Below are positions 25,841 to 33,922 of a DNA stretch of 64,000 nucleotides, piece after piece. Made by a program: the position numbers and the translations under genes. How positions within the stretch are numbered: position 1 is the first letter of the stretch; every line of letters starts with the position of its first letter. Source of the stretch: Bradyrhizobium sp. BRP22 (GTDB taxonomy: Bacteria > Pseudomonadota > Alphaproteobacteria > Rhizobiales > Xanthobacteraceae); assembly GCF_020194175.1 (NCBI RefSeq), contig NZ_JADYVX010000003.1, positions 186,001 to 250,000 of the forward strand, given 5' to 3'. Below the pieces are notes generated by a model. It searched no databases. It was not told where the DNA came from and was given only the letters and a program-made list of their open reading frames with translations.

Positions 25841-26893
25841 ATGAGGGCTCAAGTATTGAGAGCGTATGATGAGAAACTCTCCAGTGATCAGTGGGTCGGC
25901 GAAGAAAGAGTGCCCGATCCCAAGCTGACGAAATCGACAGACGTCATTGTTCGTATCGGCGGCGCGGGAGTGTGCAGGACCGATCTCCATATCATCGAAG
26001 GCGTATGGAAGCCGCATATGGATCCGACCGGCGACAAGCTGCTGCCCCTCATCATGGGACACGAAAATGCCGGCTGGGTCGAGGATGTTGGCAAGGAGGT
26101 CGAAGGTGTGAAGAAGGGCGACCCCGTGATCGTTCATCCCAAGATCACCGGCGGCACGTGCCTCGCTTGTCGCCGTGGCTTCGACATGCATGGCCCCGGC
26201 ACATTTCCCGGCCTCGATTGCAACGGCGGTTATGCGGAATTCCTCTGCACCTCGGAACGCAATATCGTATCGCTGCCGCGGACGCTCGCACCGAAGGATG
26301 TGGCGCCTTACGCCGACGCCGGTCTCACCGCCTACCGCGCCGTCAAGAAGGCCACACGTCACCTCCTGCCGGGCGAATTCTGCGTCGTCATCGGCGCGGG
26401 CGGATTGGGCCACATTGGGATCCAGTGCCTTAAGGCGATGTGTGCGGCCAGCATCATCGTCGTCGACAAGTCCGACGCCTCGCTTGAACTGGCCAAGAAA
26501 TCGGGCGCCGATCATCAGGTGAAAGCCGACGGCAACGACGTGGAGGCGGTGCTGGGTTTGACAGCCGGAAACGGCGCGGAAGCGGTGATCGATTTCGTCG
26601 GCGAGAAAGGCACGACAACCAAGGGGCTCGCCATGACCCGCCCGATGGGAAGCTATTATGTCGTCGGCTACGGCGAGGATATCCGTGTCCCGACGGTCGA
26701 TATGGTGATTACAGAGAAAAACATCATCGGCAACCTGGTTGGCACATGGGCCGAGCTAACCGAGTTGATGGCGCTCGCGGACCGAGGCTTGGTTGAACTG
26801 GCAACCGCCGAATATCGCCTGGCCGAGGCCAACAAGGCGTTGCACGACCTCAATGCCGGCAAGATCCATGGACGCGCCGTCCTAATCCCCTGA
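25841..26893 (+). CDS. Zinc-dependent NAD(P) alcohol dehydrogenase
   Basis: 350 residues, medium-chain dehydrogenase. Catalytic-zinc ligands: Cys in GVCRTDLH, His-Glu in MGHENAG, and Asp in ADAGLTAY. Rossmann motif GAGGLGHIG. The structural-zinc lobe is incomplete: TCLACRRGFDMHG keeps two Cys, then lacks the third and has His near the place of the fourth, so structural zinc binding may be altered or lost. Its own sigma54 promoter and position before the diiron monooxygenase suggest it oxidises the alcohol made by that enzyme (for example a secondary alcohol to a ketone). ATG preceded by GGAGGACGAC. Confidence 0.85.
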   Translation: MRAQVLRAYDEKLSSDQWVGEERVPDPKLTKSTDVIVRIGGAGVCRTDLHIIEGVWKPHMDPTGDKLLPLIMGHENAGWVEDVGKEVEGVKKGDPVIVHPKITGGTCLACRRGFDMHGPGTFPGLDCNGGYAEFLCTSERNIVSLPRTLAPKDVAPYADAGLTAYRAVKKATRHLLPGEFCVVIGAGGLGHIGIQCLKAMCAASIIVVDKSDASLELAKKSGADHQVKADGNDVEAVLGLTAGNGAEAVIDFVGEKGTTTKGLAMTRPMGSYYVVGYGEDIRVPTVDMVITEKNIIGNLVGTWAELTELMALADRGLVELATAEYRLAEANKALHDLNAGKIHGRAVLIP

Positions 26894-26914
26894 AATCCGA
26901 AACGGCTGATCCGT

Positions 26915-26937
26915 CGCGAGTAAGCAATTTACTCGCG
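26915..26937. terminator. Hairpin after alcohol dehydrogenase (terminator or operator)
   Basis: Perfect 9-bp inverted repeat CGCGAGTAA-GCAAT-TTACTCGCG 22 bp after the adh stop. Stem suits a terminator, but there is no T-tract; a protein-binding site upstream of the monooxygenase promoter is an alternative. Confidence 0.45.
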
Positions 26938-27012
26938 ATGGATCCAACCGATGCCGTGAGTGGCAGCGTGCCGATAGCAGGCGTCCGTCAGCAATCCGGC
27001 ATGCGATTTCTA

Positions 27013-27090
27013 TTGCGACGCAATCATTGCGGCGCACACGCCATGCATTCTGCGTGTCGCACAGATTCTCATTTTGCAATTTCTGTCGCA
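27013..27090. promoter_or_regulatory. Candidate upstream activator sites of the monooxygenase promoter
   Basis: Three related motifs: palindrome TTGCGACGCAA (27013-27023), GTGTCGCAC (27054-27062) and TGTCGCA (27084-27090), 117 to 194 bp before the sigma54 site. This is the usual distance for enhancer-like binding of AcoR/NtrC-type activators. The TGTCGCA core and its complement TGCGACG recur. Confidence 0.4.
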
Positions 27091-27206
27091 ATTTGCATCT
27101 CGATCAGTCGCAGCCCAAGAGCAGCCAAAGGGTTGTAGCGGCTGTGCGGCCGCTCTTCCTTGCCGCAACCATTCAGAAAACCAATCAAGAAAGCCCTCCG
27201 ACGAGG

Positions 27207-27222
27207 TGGCACGCTCATTGCA
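27207..27222 (+). promoter_or_regulatory. Sigma54 (-24/-12) promoter of the monooxygenase operon
   Basis: TGGCACG-CTCA-TTGCA, a perfect match to the TGGCACG-N4-TTGCW consensus. Predicted start near 27234 leaves a leader of about 310 nt before the hydroxylase ATG at 27548. Confidence 0.88.
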
Positions 27223-27421
27223 ATCCCCGCGTACAGAACAACGCCGACTGGTCCATCACGGGCGAGCCGCGAAAAGAACGAGGGAAGGGATGCCTAGCTG
27301 AGGGTGGCAATCTTGCGCACGCGATGACGGGATTGCGATCGAAGAGCCGCCGGCTTTGAAGATCGCGGCAAGTCATCCCCTGAATGCTCCCCAGTGATCC
27401 CGAGACCCTTGCCGATATCAG

Positions 27422-27467
27422 GCGCCCGACTGTGAAGGCGGTCGGGACGCTACCCGTCACGCACGGG
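27422..27467 (+). promoter_or_regulatory. Two consecutive hairpins in the monooxygenase leader
   Basis: CCCGAC (27425-27430) pairs with GTCGGG (27441-27446), and CCCGT (27453-27457) with ACGGG (27463-27467). Both lie in the transcribed leader, 80 to 125 nt before the start codon. A structural or regulatory leader role is possible; neither is followed by T residues. Confidence 0.3.
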
Positions 27468-27547
27468 GAAGCGCTGTCCGGTCCGTACAGGTCGCGGGCA
27501 GGCGGAATATCGATGTGGTTTCTGACCCGATCAGGAGGATACGCCCA

Positions 27548-29218
27548 ATGTCCGGAACTCTGACACTCAACAAGATCACCGCCCAGCGCGGCATTCCCGT
27601 CGGTGAGGCAGCAAAGAGGATTGCCGATCTCGGATGGAATCCGTCCTATGTCCAGGAGGCGATGACTTTCCCCACGGACTACAAGATCACGAAGGCGCCG
27701 AAGGATCCGATGAAGCAGGTCCTCCGTTCCTATTTCCCGATGCAGGAAGAGAAGGACAATCGCGTCTACGGTGCGCTCGACGCTGCGCTTCGCGGCGACA
27801 TGTTCCGCAACGTCGAGCCGCGCTGGGTTGAATGGATGAAGTTGTTCCTGGCCATCATCCCGTTTCCGGAAATCTCTGCCGCGCGCTCCATGGCGATGGT
27901 CGGCCGCCTTGCACCCGGTGAGGATCTCCGCACTGGATTCACGATGCAGATGGTCGACGAGTTTCGTCACTCCACGATCCAGATGAATCTCAAGAAGTGG
28001 TACATGGAGAACTATATCGATCCGGCCGGGTTCGATATCACGGAAGAGGCGTTTGGAAAGTGCTACGCCACCACGATCGGACGGCAGTTCGGCGAGGGCT
28101 TCATCACCGGCGACGCAATCACGTCCGCAAATATCTATCTGACCGTCGTAGCCGAGACGGCATTCACGAATACGTTGTTCGTCGCAATGCCATCCGAGGC
28201 GGCCCGCAACGGCGACTATGCGCTTCCGACCGTCTTTCTCTCCGTGCAATCCGATGAGAGCCGGCATATTGGCAACGGCCACTCGATGCTGATGTCGATG
28301 CTCAAGGAGCCCGAAAACCACCTGCTGATCGAGCGCGACTTGCGCTACGCCTTCTGGCAGAACCACGCCATCGTCGATGCCGCGATCGGCACCTTCATCG
28401 AATACGGGACGACCAACCGCGACAAGAACAAGGAATCATATGCGGAGATGTGGCATCGCTGGATCTTCGAGGACTATTACCGCACCTATATGCTGCCGCT
28501 CGAGAAATACGGCATCAAGATCCATCATGATGATGTCCAGACAGCATGGAAACGCCTGACCGAGAAACACTACGTCCACAAGGTCGCGCAATTCTTCGCG
28601 GTTGGCTGGCCGGTGAATTTCTGGCGGATCGAAGCGCAGACCGACAAGGACTTTGAATGGTTTGAGCACAAATATCCGGGCTGGTACGCCCAGTTCGGCG
28701 AGTTCTGGCGGTGGTACGAGAAGCTTTCACGTCCCGGCCAGACCAACATTCTCTTCAACAGCGATGTCGGTTACGTCTATCCGCATCGTTGCTGGTCGTG
28801 CCTCGTGCCCTGCCTGATCCGCGAAGACATGGTCACCGGAGAGATCGACGGCGAGCTCTATACGTTCGCGCACGAGCTGGATCGCTGGACCGCCGTCGAG
28901 GCGTTCGGGAGCGAGTACCAGGGACGTCCGACGCCCGCGATGGGTCGGTTCAGCGGACGGCGCGAATGGGAAAGCTGTTACCATGACTGGGATCTGGCCG
29001 ATGCAATCAAGGATCTCGGCTTCGTCCGGACCGATGGCAAGACGCTGGTCCCGCAACCGCATCTGCGCTTCGACGAGAAGGAGATGTGGACGCTCGACGA
29101 TGTCCGCGGACATGTTTTGAAGAGCCCGCTCATCACCTTGCGTGAAATGGCGCCCGCAGATCGCGAAGCCCACCTTGCCGAGTATCGCAAGGGATTCACG
29201 GTCAATCCCTGCCACTAG
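27548..29218 (+). CDS. mimA: Soluble diiron monooxygenase hydroxylase, large (alpha) subunit, MimA/PrmA type
   Basis: 556 residues, bacterial multicomponent monooxygenase alpha subunit carrying the diiron centre. All six ligands are visible: Glu108, Glu138 and His141 (DEFRH), Glu203 (VAETAF), Glu237 and His240 (DESRH). Their spacing (30, 3, 65, 34, 3) equals that of methane monooxygenase MmoX. The sequence (TDYKITKAPKDPMKQVLRSY, RCWSCLVPCL) is of the propane/phenol MimA group rather than MmoX. Hydroxylates a small alkane, ketone or phenol using O2. ATG follows AGGAGG. First gene after a perfect sigma54 promoter. Confidence 0.9.
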   Translation: MSGTLTLNKITAQRGIPVGEAAKRIADLGWNPSYVQEAMTFPTDYKITKAPKDPMKQVLRSYFPMQEEKDNRVYGALDAALRGDMFRNVEPRWVEWMKLFLAIIPFPEISAARSMAMVGRLAPGEDLRTGFTMQMVDEFRHSTIQMNLKKWYMENYIDPAGFDITEEAFGKCYATTIGRQFGEGFITGDAITSANIYLTVVAETAFTNTLFVAMPSEAARNGDYALPTVFLSVQSDESRHIGNGHSMLMSMLKEPENHLLIERDLRYAFWQNHAIVDAAIGTFIEYGTTNRDKNKESYAEMWHRWIFEDYYRTYMLPLEKYGIKIHHDDVQTAWKRLTEKHYVHKVAQFFAVGWPVNFWRIEAQTDKDFEWFEHKYPGWYAQFGEFWRWYEKLSRPGQTNILFNSDVGYVYPHRCWSCLVPCLIREDMVTGEIDGELYTFAHELDRWTAVEAFGSEYQGRPTPAMGRFSGRREWESCYHDWDLADAIKDLGFVRTDGKTLVPQPHLRFDEKEMWTLDDVRGHVLKSPLITLREMAPADREAHLAEYRKGFTVNPCH

Positions 29219-29304
29219 CCAACCTGGAGGAGCCAGCAACGCTGGCTCCTCCCTCCCGTGCCACTCAGCGGAGGCTCGAATGCCTTTGCGCCGAGGAGAA
29301 GTCT

Positions 29305-30345
29305 ATGGGCGCGCCTGCCAACGTCGTTCGACTGCATCCAGTCGGGATCGAATTCGAGGTCGAGGAGAACGAGACCGTCCTGAATGCGGCCTTCCGTCAG
29401 GGAATTTCCTTGCCGCATGGCTGCAAGGAAGGGCAGTGCTCCGCCTGCAAGTGCGTGCTGACGCAAGGTGAAGTCGAGCTGAAGAAATACTCGACATTCG
29501 CTCTCAACGAAATGGAGCGCGATCAGGATTACATCCTGCTCTGCCGGACGCTCGCATATTCGGATCTCGAGGTTGAGCTGCTCAACTACGACGAGGAGGT
29601 GTTGTCGAAGTCGATACCCGTCAGGGAGTTCGTCGGCTCGATCACTGGCGTCTCCGCGCTGACCCATGATATCCGGCGCCTGGAGATTGTGCTCGACCAA
29701 CCTCTGAAGTTTTGGGCGGGCCAATATGTCGACATCACGCTCCCGGGAGCAGAGACGATTACGCGCTCGTTTTCCATGGCAAATTCGCCGAGCGAAACCA
29801 AGGCGCTCGCGTTCATCATCAAGAAATACCCAAACGGACGTTTCTCCTCAAAACTCGACGGAGAACTCGTCACCGGCACCGAAGTCAGCATCAAGGGACC
29901 ATATGGAACCTGCTTCCGGAGAGAAAACAGAAACGGAGCAATGATCCTGATCGGCGGCGGATCGGGCATGTCGCCGCTGTGGTCGATCCTGCATGATCAC
30001 ATCGGTTCTGGCGAAAACCGTCCTGTCTATTTCTTCTATGGCGCCCGCACGCGCAATGATCTGTTTTACCTCGACGAGTTCGAAGAGATCGCAGCCAACA
30101 ATCCGGAATTCACCTTCATACCCGTGTTGTCACACGCCTCCGACGACAACGCGTGGGCGGGCGAAAAGGGTTTTGTCCACGAGGCTGTGAGCGCTCATCT
30201 GCGCCGCTCGCCTCCTGGCGAGGACGTAGACGTCTATGCCTGCGGACCGTCTCCGATGATCGAGGCGCTGACGCCGGTCCTTCAAATCAATGGGATCGAT
30301 TCCGACAGGATTTTTTTCGACAAGTTCACGCCGGCCAACACTTGA
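29305..30345 (+). CDS. mimB: Monooxygenase reductase component (2Fe-2S/FAD), MimB type
   Basis: 346 residues. N-terminal plant-type ferredoxin domain with Cys40/45/48/80; FAD domain with RSFS at 154-157; NAD domain with GGGSGMSP (about 217-224) and the terminal YACGPSPMIEA block. Transfers electrons from NADH through FAD and 2Fe-2S to the diiron hydroxylase. ATG follows GAGGAGAA. 86 bp after the alpha subunit, same orientation. Confidence 0.9.
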   Translation: MGAPANVVRLHPVGIEFEVEENETVLNAAFRQGISLPHGCKEGQCSACKCVLTQGEVELKKYSTFALNEMERDQDYILLCRTLAYSDLEVELLNYDEEVLSKSIPVREFVGSITGVSALTHDIRRLEIVLDQPLKFWAGQYVDITLPGAETITRSFSMANSPSETKALAFIIKKYPNGRFSSKLDGELVTGTEVSIKGPYGTCFRRENRNGAMILIGGGSGMSPLWSILHDHIGSGENRPVYFFYGARTRNDLFYLDEFEEIAANNPEFTFIPVLSHASDDNAWAGEKGFVHEAVSAHLRRSPPGEDVDVYACGPSPMIEALTPVLQINGIDSDRIFFDKFTPANT

Positions 30346-30400
30346 TGGACCAACTGGAAGTGACGCACCGACTACTTTCTTCACCAAAGGGAGGATGACG

Positions 30401-31471
30401 ATGGATACCGTGACAAGTGCCTCAATCAAATCGGGAGCGGCCGGCGCCGCCACATTTCCGGACTCGAATAGTCGCAGTTACCGTTATTTTGAGCCGAGAG
30501 GCAGGCGAGCCACGCATTATGAAGACGTAACCGTCGATGTGCAGCCGGATCCCGAGCGATATCTGCTGCAGGACTGGATCATTTCCTTCCCAAACGGCAA
30601 AGGCGCCTACACCAAAGACAACACGGCCGCGCTGAGCTCAAACTGGCACGCCTTCCGGGCCCCCGACCAGGAGTGGGAGCGGACGCATTATCAGCGACAG
30701 TCCAAGGTCGAGACGATGGTTCAGTCGGTGATTGCCAATGGACGCAAGTCCGGCGCGCCGAAGCTGTTCAACAAAGCCTGGGTCAAGATACTTCAGAATC
30801 ATCTTGGTGCTTGGAAGCACGCGGAGTTCGGTCTGGCCACCGCGCTGATGCAAGCGCAGCGGTATGGCTACACCCAGATGATCAATAATGCGACGCTCAC
30901 GAACTCGTCTTACAAGCATCGTCTGGCCCAGGATATCACGCTCTATCTTGCCGAGATCGGGATGGACATTCCGGGGTTCGATGATGCGGCCGGAAAGCGC
31001 GCCTGGCTCGAAGACAAGGGATGGCAAGGAACGCGCGAAGCGGTCGAATCGATCATGGGATCGACCGATTACCTGGAGCAGTATTTCGCCACCAACATCG
31101 TCTTTGAGCCGCTCGTCGGCGAGCTGTTCCGCAGCAACTTCCTGATGCAGGTCGCGTCACCGAACGGCGACTTCATCACTCCGTCGGTGATGTCGGCGGC
31201 GGAGGCCGACTATGAACGAAACCTCGCGAACGCGATCGACCTGTTCCATCTGCTCGCGACCGACCAGAACCATGCGGCCCATAACAAGAAGCTGTTCGAG
31301 GGCTGGCTGAGCAAGCACGTCAGCCTCGCCAACAAGGCGGCGGCCGACCTGCAACCGATCTGGTCACAGCCTCATTCAAAGCCGGTGCAGTACGCCGACG
31401 CAAGAGAGCAATCGGTTGACCGCATCAAGAAAATTCTCGGCGAGCTTGGGCTCGCTCTGCCCAAGGAGTGA
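30401..31471 (+). CDS. mimC: Soluble diiron monooxygenase hydroxylase, small (beta) subunit, MimC type
   Basis: 356 residues, ferritin-like beta subunit lacking diiron ligands. Family blocks include RRATHYEDVTVDVQP near the start, the QDWIISFPNGKGAY block, and DYLEQYFATNIVFEPLVGEL in the C-terminal half. Forms the alpha2-beta2 core with the protein at 27548. Start at 30401 chosen from AAAGGGAGG six bases upstream; the frame is open from 30290. Followed after 5 bp by the coupling protein. Confidence 0.9.
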   Translation: MDTVTSASIKSGAAGAATFPDSNSRSYRYFEPRGRRATHYEDVTVDVQPDPERYLLQDWIISFPNGKGAYTKDNTAALSSNWHAFRAPDQEWERTHYQRQSKVETMVQSVIANGRKSGAPKLFNKAWVKILQNHLGAWKHAEFGLATALMQAQRYGYTQMINNATLTNSSYKHRLAQDITLYLAEIGMDIPGFDDAAGKRAWLEDKGWQGTREAVESIMGSTDYLEQYFATNIVFEPLVGELFRSNFLMQVASPNGDFITPSVMSAAEADYERNLANAIDLFHLLATDQNHAAHNKKLFEGWLSKHVSLANKAAADLQPIWSQPHSKPVQYADAREQSVDRIKKILGELGLALPKE

Positions 31472-31476
31472 AAGCA

Positions 31477-31848
31477 ATGTCAGTGGCTTCGAGGTCTGCG
31501 ACCAATCACAACATCTTCCAGAAGATGAAAGACATCGTCTTCGATCGGACCATCTCACATCAGTGTGGCGTCACCATGAATGATAGTGTCGAAGCGCGCG
31601 CTATCGCCGAATTCATGGCCAAGAAGCCAGGTGTGACCGTGACCTATCAGCCGGCCCTTATCCGCATCGATGGCGAAGGCAAGCTGGTCTTCAAGATGGA
31701 TGAAATCAGCGAGATTCTCGGCAAGGACATGACCGCCGAAATCTTCGAGGTGAATACGTCGACGCATTACGGCCGGATGGTCCGGATCGATGACAACACG
31801 GTCACGCTGTTCGGAAATATGGAGGAAATTCTCGAATACATCGAGTGA
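31477..31848 (+). CDS. mimD: Monooxygenase coupling/effector protein, MimD (MmoB/DmpM) type
   Basis: 123 residues, MmoB_DmpM family, a cofactor-less protein that docks on the hydroxylase and gates substrate and electron entry. Seen: CGVTMNDSVEARAIAEFMAK, VTVTYQPALIRIDGEGKLVF and FEVNTSTHYGRMVRIDD, the usual core blocks. ATG at 31477 is nine bases after AAGGAG; a GTG at 31468 overlapping the previous stop is less likely. Confidence 0.9.
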   Translation: MSVASRSATNHNIFQKMKDIVFDRTISHQCGVTMNDSVEARAIAEFMAKKPGVTVTYQPALIRIDGEGKLVFKMDEISEILGKDMTAEIFEVNTSTHYGRMVRIDDNTVTLFGNMEEILEYIE

Positions 31849-31952
31849 CAGGAAGGCCCTCTCGCGCTGGGTGGAGCGGGCTGTTCGTGGTCGGCTCCAC
31901 TCCCTTTCTCGCATTGATAGTCAGAGCAACATCTCAAAACCTGGAGAATACC

Positions 31953-32975
31953 ATGTTCATCACACCCACCGGCGAGAAGGTCTTTGTCATCGATGGGCAT
32001 ACGCATTTCTGGGATGGCAGCCCGGCCAATCAGCTCAACATTCATGGCAGGCAATTCATCGATTGCTTCTATGCCTATCACACCTCGCTCAGTCCGCCGG
32101 ATAAGCTGTGGCCGAAGGAGCAATTCGAGAAGTATACCGCGGAGCAGATGTATCACGATCTGTTCGTCGACGGGCCGGACGATATGGCCATCGTGCAGTC
32201 AACCTATCTGACGGAGTTCTACAGGAACGGCTTCAACACGATCGACCGTAACGCCGAGATGGCGAAGAAGTACCAGGATCGTTTCATCGTCAACGGCGCC
32301 TTTGATCCGCGAGATGGCGAACGTGCGCTCGAATATATTCACTACATGAAGGAGACCTTCGGCATAAAGGGCGTAAAACTGTACACGGCGGAGTGGAAGG
32401 GTGAGTCCCGTGGCTGGAAGCTGACCGACGCAAATGCCTATCGGTGCTTCGAGCTCTGCCAGAAGCTCGGCATTACCAACATCCACGTCCACAAGGGGCC
32501 GACCATCATTCCGCTCGATAAGGATGCGTTCGACGTGCATGACGTCGATCATGCTGCGACGGATTTCCAGGGGCTCAACTTCATCATCGAGCATTGCGGA
32601 CTGCCGAGGCTGGATGATTTCTGCTGGATTGCCGTCCAGGAGACCAACGTCTATGGCGGTCTGGCGGTCGCGCTCCCATTCATCCATGGCCGCCCGCGCT
32701 ATTTTGCCGAGGTCATCAGCGAGCTGCTATTTTGGCTCGGCCCGGACAAGCTGCTGTTTGGCAGCGATTACGCCATCTGGACGCCACGCTGGCTGGTGGA
32801 GAAATTCTGGAATTTCGAGCTGCCGGAAGACCTGAAGAAGGAGCATGGCGTCGATCTCTCGCGGGAGGCGAAAGAGAAGATCCTGGGCCTTAATGCCGCG
32901 CGTCTCTACGGCATCGACGTCGAGGCGCAGAAGGCAAAGCTCGCCAGCTACGTCCACGCGACGGCCGCGGAATAG
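31953..32975 (+). CDS. Amidohydrolase-2 (ACMSD-like) family protein of the monooxygenase cluster
   Basis: 340 residues, TIM-barrel metal hydrolase. Metal motif HTHFW near residue 17, GVKLYTAEW strand, HVHKGP, IEHCG and FGSDYA with the C-terminal catalytic Asp are visible. Could hydrolyse or decarboxylate a ring-opened product, or act in maturation of the monooxygenase; homologues sit at the same position in other mim/prm clusters, from recollection. Start MFITPT at 31953 follows GGAGA; the upstream 36 codons of open frame look non-coding. Four bases before the next gene. Confidence 0.85.
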   Translation: MFITPTGEKVFVIDGHTHFWDGSPANQLNIHGRQFIDCFYAYHTSLSPPDKLWPKEQFEKYTAEQMYHDLFVDGPDDMAIVQSTYLTEFYRNGFNTIDRNAEMAKKYQDRFIVNGAFDPRDGERALEYIHYMKETFGIKGVKLYTAEWKGESRGWKLTDANAYRCFELCQKLGITNIHVHKGPTIIPLDKDAFDVHDVDHAATDFQGLNFIIEHCGLPRLDDFCWIAVQETNVYGGLAVALPFIHGRPRYFAEVISELLFWLGPDKLLFGSDYAIWTPRWLVEKFWNFELPEDLKKEHGVDLSREAKEKILGLNAARLYGIDVEAQKAKLASYVHATAAE

Positions 32976-32979
32976 CGGC

Positions 32980-33834
32980 ATGGCCACCTTCCTGGAACAC
33001 GACCGCAGAACCGGTGAGGTGTGGGATCGCCTCGCGCTGGTGACGGACCCCGAGCTTGATGAGCCCGTCACCAGGCTGGGTTTCGTGGAGCTTGTGACGG
33101 TGGATGACCAGGGGGGAGTCGATATCGTCTTTCGACTTCCCACCTATTGGTGTTCGGCGAACTTCGCTTTCCTGATGGCCGACGACATGCGGCGTTCGGT
33201 GATGGTGCTGCCCTGGGTTCGCCATGTGCGTCCGAGGCTTCAGGATCACATGGTCGCGGACGAGATAAATCGGGGTGTCGCGGCCGGTTCATCGTTTCGC
33301 GAAGCGATGAAGGACTTCGCGCCGGGAGAAACCCTGGAGGAGTTGCGAGAGAAGTTTCGGCGCAAGGCCTTTGAACGGCGACAGGAGGTCATGATCCTTG
33401 CTTTGCGGAACGCCGGCTACGATGACGTCTCAATCTGCCTGATGAATCTCGAGTCCTACGACCGGTCGGACTTCGGTGAGGGCGAGGGGGCATACCAGAA
33501 GCCGCGCTATCGCGAGATTCTCGTCGAGCGCGGTCTCGCGTCGCTTCCCGGCGACAGAGCGTTTGTCACCTGGTCTGGCGATCCGATCGAGCCGCGCGAG
33601 CTCGCGCCTCATCTGCGGAGGCTGAGAACAGTCCGGATCAACATGGAGTTCAACAGCGCGCTGTGCCGGGGCCTGCTCGGCGCACGTTATCTCGAACGAG
33701 ATGGTCGCAGTGCGGAATTGACGCGGACGGGCACCAGAGAGTGCGTCGCATGCCCGGGAGCCGGTTGCGGTCAGCGGCAGCCGGCCGGAGCCCTGGCAGG
33801 CGCGGCCGATGAAGGGGCAGGTATGTTCACGTGA
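32980..33834 (+). CDS. MIP18/PaaD (DUF59)-like metal-assembly protein
   Basis: 284 residues. The N-terminal 100 residues form a MIP18 domain (ALVTDPELDEPVTRLGFVEL; conserved Cys58 in YWCSANF). Such domains help Fe-S or diiron protein assembly (SufT, PaaD). The middle part is helical; the C-terminus has a Cys pair region CVACPGAGCGQ, possibly metal binding. Placed between the amidohydrolase and GroEL genes, it probably helps load or assemble the hydroxylase or reductase. The ATG at 32980 lies 4 bp after the previous stop; the ribosome site is weak, suggesting coupling. Confidence 0.78.
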   Translation: MATFLEHDRRTGEVWDRLALVTDPELDEPVTRLGFVELVTVDDQGGVDIVFRLPTYWCSANFAFLMADDMRRSVMVLPWVRHVRPRLQDHMVADEINRGVAAGSSFREAMKDFAPGETLEELREKFRRKAFERRQEVMILALRNAGYDDVSICLMNLESYDRSDFGEGEGAYQKPRYREILVERGLASLPGDRAFVTWSGDPIEPRELAPHLRRLRTVRINMEFNSALCRGLLGARYLERDGRSAELTRTGTRECVACPGAGCGQRQPAGALAGAADEGAGMFT

Positions 33835-33922
33835 AACGAACTGCCGCTGCAAGATGCGTCGTCTAATCGAGATCCGGCAAAAGATCGGACCGGCACAGTG
33901 ACAGGAATTGGGAGGGATGGTT

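Noticed and set aside
27301..27320. Second sigma54-like site GTGGCAATCTTGC in the leader
   Set aside because: GG and GC doublets are only 7 nt apart instead of 10.
27215..28366. Minus-strand 383-codon frame across the monooxygenase leader and alpha subunit
   Set aside because: Shadow of the alpha subunit gene; no recognisable domains, and it would run against a perfect sigma54 promoter.
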